NCBI RefSeq assembly: GCF_003386535.1
Contig: NZ_QTTN01000009.1
Coordinates: 62,001-126,000, forward strand
Direction of reading: 5' to 3'
DNA from: Paenibacillus taihuensis
GTDB taxonomy: Bacteria; Bacillota; Bacilli; Paenibacillales; Paenibacillaceae
DNA length: 64,000 bases
Below the pieces are notes generated by a model. It had not been told where the DNA came from, made no database searches, and was given only the letters and a program-made list of their open reading frames with translations. A program made the translations under genes and the position numbers. Positions within the stretch are counted from its first letter, which is position 1; each line of letters begins with the position of its first letter. This document shows, one piece after another, positions 61,521-64,000 of this stretch.

Positions 61521-62400
61521 ACAATCTCCTTTGCTGGTCGCTTGAATCCCGGTATGCCGTCGGCGTTATGGAAAAGCGGTTTTTGAACGTGCGGGTGAAC
61601 GCATACAAGGAAGAATATCCAGTCGTATAGGCGACTTCCGTTATCGACGCGTCCGTCTCTGCTAGTAGCCGCTTGGCCTTGTCCAGCCGTACCTGCGTAA
61701 TGTAATCACTAGGCGACTTTCCGGTCTTCTCGGCAAAAGCAACGGAATAATACGTGCGGTTCATTCCCGCTGCTTTCGCCGCTTGCTGGACGGTGATTCC
61801 CTCGAAAGCATGGTATTGAATATAAGCCATGCTCCGTTTGACCCAATCCGAGGTCTCCTGCGGCCGCGCATTCGGAACCGACCCGCATACAGCCGCGAAG
61901 AGTCGGTATAGAAGGCTCTGCATCTCGAGCGTCAGGACAACAGCATCGGTCTCGCCGCCGCGCATCAATCCTAATAAGCCATTAATCGCACGCTCTGCCT
62001 CCGGCTTCCATTTCTGAGACGAGAATGGCCTCGCACAGCTTAACCCGGCCAGCGCGAGCAGCCGTTCCGCGCCTGGACCGTCTATGACGATCCAGCTCAT
62101 TTGCGGCAGCGGCTCACCTTCGATCGCGCGGTATGTATATGTCCGCATTGGAAATAGGCAAAAGACATCACCTGCCTTCAACGTCGCGCTCTTTCCGTCA
62201 TCGTACTCCAGGAGGATCGATCCCTCCCGCACGGCGTGCAAGCTGTAGCTCTCGATGCTCTTCGGTCCGGCGGAGTATCCTCGCCTCGTCTCGGTTACGC
62301 CTCCCCTTACAGGCCAAATGGCATTTTCCTTATCCAGATCGTTCGGTGTGTAATACAGAAATTCGGCGTTTTCGCATCCGCCCCCAGCGATTATTTCCAT
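61513..62400 (-). CDS. AraC family transcriptional regulator
   Basis: A 295-residue regulator. The N-terminal cupin has YSLHAVREGSILLEYDDGKSATLKAGDVFCLFP. The C-terminal AraC domain has ITVQQAAKAAGMNRTYYSVAFAEKTGKSPSDYI and ASITEVAYTTGYSSLYAFTRTFKNRF, then SITPTAYRD. It is divergent from the sulfatase gene, which it probably controls, and its end overlaps the VanZ gene, so it may also lead a VanZ-VanY transcript. Confidence 0.9.
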   Translation of the reverse strand: MEIIAGGGCENAEFLYYTPNDLDKENAIWPVRGGVTETRRGYSAGPKSIESYSLHAVREGSILLEYDDGKSATLKAGDVFCLFPMRTYTYRAIEGEPLPQMSWIVIDGPGAERLLALAGLSCARPFSSQKWKPEAERAINGLLGLMRGGETDAVVLTLEMQSLLYRLFAAVCGSVPNARPQETSDWVKRSMAYIQYHAFEGITVQQAAKAAGMNRTYYSVAFAEKTGKSPSDYITQVRLDKAKRLLAETDASITEVAYTTGYSSLYAFTRTFKNRFSITPTAYRDSSDQQRRLYE

Positions 62401-62503
62401 CTGCCCCCTCCTAACCTAACAATATGTTAAATCATACAAACATCATGCTATTACGCTATTACTTACCCTATATTACAATATACTTCATGGAGGGGATTTC
62501 ACA

Positions 62504-64000
62504 ATGAAAAAACCAAACATATTGTTAATAACAAGTGATCAGCAGCATTGGAATACGCTAGGCGCTTTCAACGGCGAGATACATACACCGCACCTGGATC
62601 GGCTTGTTCGCTCGGGCACAACATTTACGAGAGCCTATTGCCCGAATCCCACTTGCACACCGAGCCGCGCATCGATTATCACCGGGCAATATCCAAGCCA
62701 GCACGGCGCTTGGACGCTAGGAACGAAGCTTCTGGAAAACCGCCATTGCGTAGGAGAAGATTTTAGCGCGGCCGGTTACCAAACCGCTTTGGTTGGCAAA
62801 GCGCACTTTCAGCCGCTGTGCTCAACCGAGTTATACCCGTCCTTGGAAGCCTACCCGGTCTTGCAGGACTTAGAGAAATGGAAACACTTCGACAGTCCGT
62901 TCTATGGCTTCGACCATGTCGAGCTTGCCCGCAACCATACGAACGAAGCCCATGTAGGCCAGCACTACGCCTTATGGATGGAGGAGAAGGGCTGCGTGAA
63001 CTGGAGAGATTACTTCCTTGCGCCAACGGGCACAATGGATCCTGCCATTACGTACAAATGGTCGATTCCTGAGGAGTACCACTACAATACATGGATCGCA
63101 GAGCGCACGAACGCGCTTATGGAGAAGTATATCGACGCCGAACAGCCATTTTTCCTCTGGTCGAGCTTCTTCGATCCGCATCCCGAATATTTGGCGCCGG
63201 AGCCATGGGATACGATGTACGATCCGGATGCGCTCACGATTCCGTCCATCGTGCCGGGCGAACACGACAATAACCCCCCTCATTTTGGAAAAACGCAAGA
63301 GGATCACCCGGACTATTCCGCCTGGAAAGAAACCGGGCAAGGCATCCACGGCTACCGCTCGCACCTTTATTACGAGTACGGGGAGCGAAAGAAGCTTACC
63401 GAATATGACAAGAAGAAGCTCGTCGCCATCTACTACGGCATGATTTCGTTGATGGATAAATATATCGGCCGCATACTCGATAAGCTGGACGAGCTCGGCA
63501 TCGCGGAGAATACGATCGTCGTGTTCACGACGGACCACGGCCATTTCTTCGGCCAGCATGGCCTGCAAGCGAAAGGCGGCTTCCATTACGAGGACTTGAT
63601 TCGACTGCCGTTCATCGTGCGCTACCCCGGGCACGTCCCTGCCGGAGCCACGTCGGACGCGATTCAATCGCTCGTCGATCTTGCGCCGACATTCTTGTCG
63701 CTCTGCGGTATCCCCGTGCCGCACGCAATGACGGGCGTGAATCAAAGTCAAGTCTGGAGAGGCATCGATTCGTCAGTAAGAGACCATGCGATTTGCGAAT
63801 TCCGCCACGAACCTACGACGATTCACCAGAAAACATACGTCGATCACAGGTACAAAATTACCGTATATTACAACCAGACGTACGGCGAAGTATTCGATTT
63901 GCATGAAGATCCGAACGAGTTGAACAATTTATGGGACGATCCCGGCCATGCGGCGCTCAAATCCGAACTGCTGCTCAAATACATCTGGGCCGAGCTAGGC
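62504..64000 (+). CDS. Sulfatase (type I, formylglycine-dependent), partial at the window end
   Basis: An open frame of 499 codons begins at ATG 62504 (ATGGAGGGG upstream) and runs off the window without a stop. It starts MKKPNILLITSDQQHWNTLG, where Asp12/Gln13 are metal ligands. The formylglycine signature is CTPSR with Cys51 as the modified residue and Arg55 beside it. VGKAHF and FTTDHGHFFGQHG (Asp344, His345) complete the active site. No signal peptide is seen, so it acts in the cytoplasm on imported substrates. Related family members desulfate sulfated sugars or act as phosphonate or phosphodiester hydrolases. Divergent from an AraC regulator. Confidence 0.9.
   Translation, partial: MKKPNILLITSDQQHWNTLGAFNGEIHTPHLDRLVRSGTTFTRAYCPNPTCTPSRASIITGQYPSQHGAWTLGTKLLENRHCVGEDFSAAGYQTALVGKAHFQPLCSTELYPSLEAYPVLQDLEKWKHFDSPFYGFDHVELARNHTNEAHVGQHYALWMEEKGCVNWRDYFLAPTGTMDPAITYKWSIPEEYHYNTWIAERTNALMEKYIDAEQPFFLWSSFFDPHPEYLAPEPWDTMYDPDALTIPSIVPGEHDNNPPHFGKTQEDHPDYSAWKETGQGIHGYRSHLYYEYGERKKLTEYDKKKLVAIYYGMISLMDKYIGRILDKLDELGIAENTIVVFTTDHGHFFGQHGLQAKGGFHYEDLIRLPFIVRYPGHVPAGATSDAIQSLVDLAPTFLSLCGIPVPHAMTGVNQSQVWRGIDSSVRDHAICEFRHEPTTIHQKTYVDHRYKITVYYNQTYGEVFDLHEDPNELNNLWDDPGHAALKSELLLKYIWAELG

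Noticed and set aside
62504-63751. Minus-strand and frame-shifted open frames inside the sulfatase region
   Set aside because: The plus-strand frame from 62504 is open to the window end and carries the complete sulfatase active-site set, so the others are shadows.

Overview
The window looks like a chromosome segment of a soil or plant-associated Gram-positive bacterium of the Paenibacillaceae (Paenibacillus/Cohnella type). This rests on content: three lipoprotein-dependent sugar ABC importers without their own ATPase, YesM/YesN-type sensor kinase and AraC-type response regulator pairs, many AraC regulators, secreted glycoside hydrolases with carbohydrate-binding domains, AGGAGG ribosome sites with frequent TTG/GTG starts, sigma-A type promoters and a cre-like site. 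No rRNA, tRNA, CRISPR array or intact transposase was seen. The species cannot be named from this alone.

Layout. 1-3300: tail of an unidentified enzyme, an AraC regulator, a CBS-domain protein, a sugar isomerase/epimerase-like protein and an unannotated 54-aa protein. 3363-6229: a two-gene unit of an acyl-ACP synthetase-like ligase and an alditol-oxidase-like flavoprotein. 6321-14823: a YesM/YesN pair followed by an LplB/LplC/LplA-type importer, a phytanoyl-CoA-dioxygenase-like (PhyH) enzyme and a remnant of a GH35 beta-galactosidase. 15024-19466: a secreted GH16 glucanase, repeat-rich DNA, a GH29 fucosidase that has lost its nucleophile region, and an AraC regulator. 19640-28918: a Gfo/Idh oxidoreductase, a group II intron remnant, L-rhamnose mutarotase, a second Gfo/Idh, a second importer and a membrane-bound AraC sensor-regulator. 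29115-31749: an enolase-superfamily sugar acid dehydratase, an SDR and a GntR regulator. 31872-36472: TetR/P450 and MarR/MMPL units. 36656-40745: Gfo/Idh and zinc alcohol dehydrogenase, divergent from a LacI regulator and a HAD phosphatase. 41261-46662: a DUF4380/DUF5107 pair, divergent from an AraC regulator. 46990-58949: an alpha-galactoside locus (YesM, YesN, binding protein, two permeases, secreted alpha-galactosidase-like enzyme, GH36). 59271-64000: a second PhyH enzyme, a VanY/VanZ/AraC unit and the start of a sulfatase.

Most of the window therefore serves capture and breakdown of plant polysaccharides. Secreted enzymes cut polymers, three importers bring in oligosaccharides under dedicated sensors, and cytoplasmic hydrolases, epimerases, Gfo/Idh and SDR dehydrogenases and a sugar acid dehydratase process the products. 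No whole defence system or integrated phage was found. The most unusual points are the DUF5107/DUF4380 cassette (two related GGRI-motif proteins, one carrying a long TPR array), the catalytically gutted GH29, the group II intron remnant, the PhyH gene in a sugar-import operon, two families of palindromic intergenic repeats, and several clear promoter-operator pairs for the local regulators.
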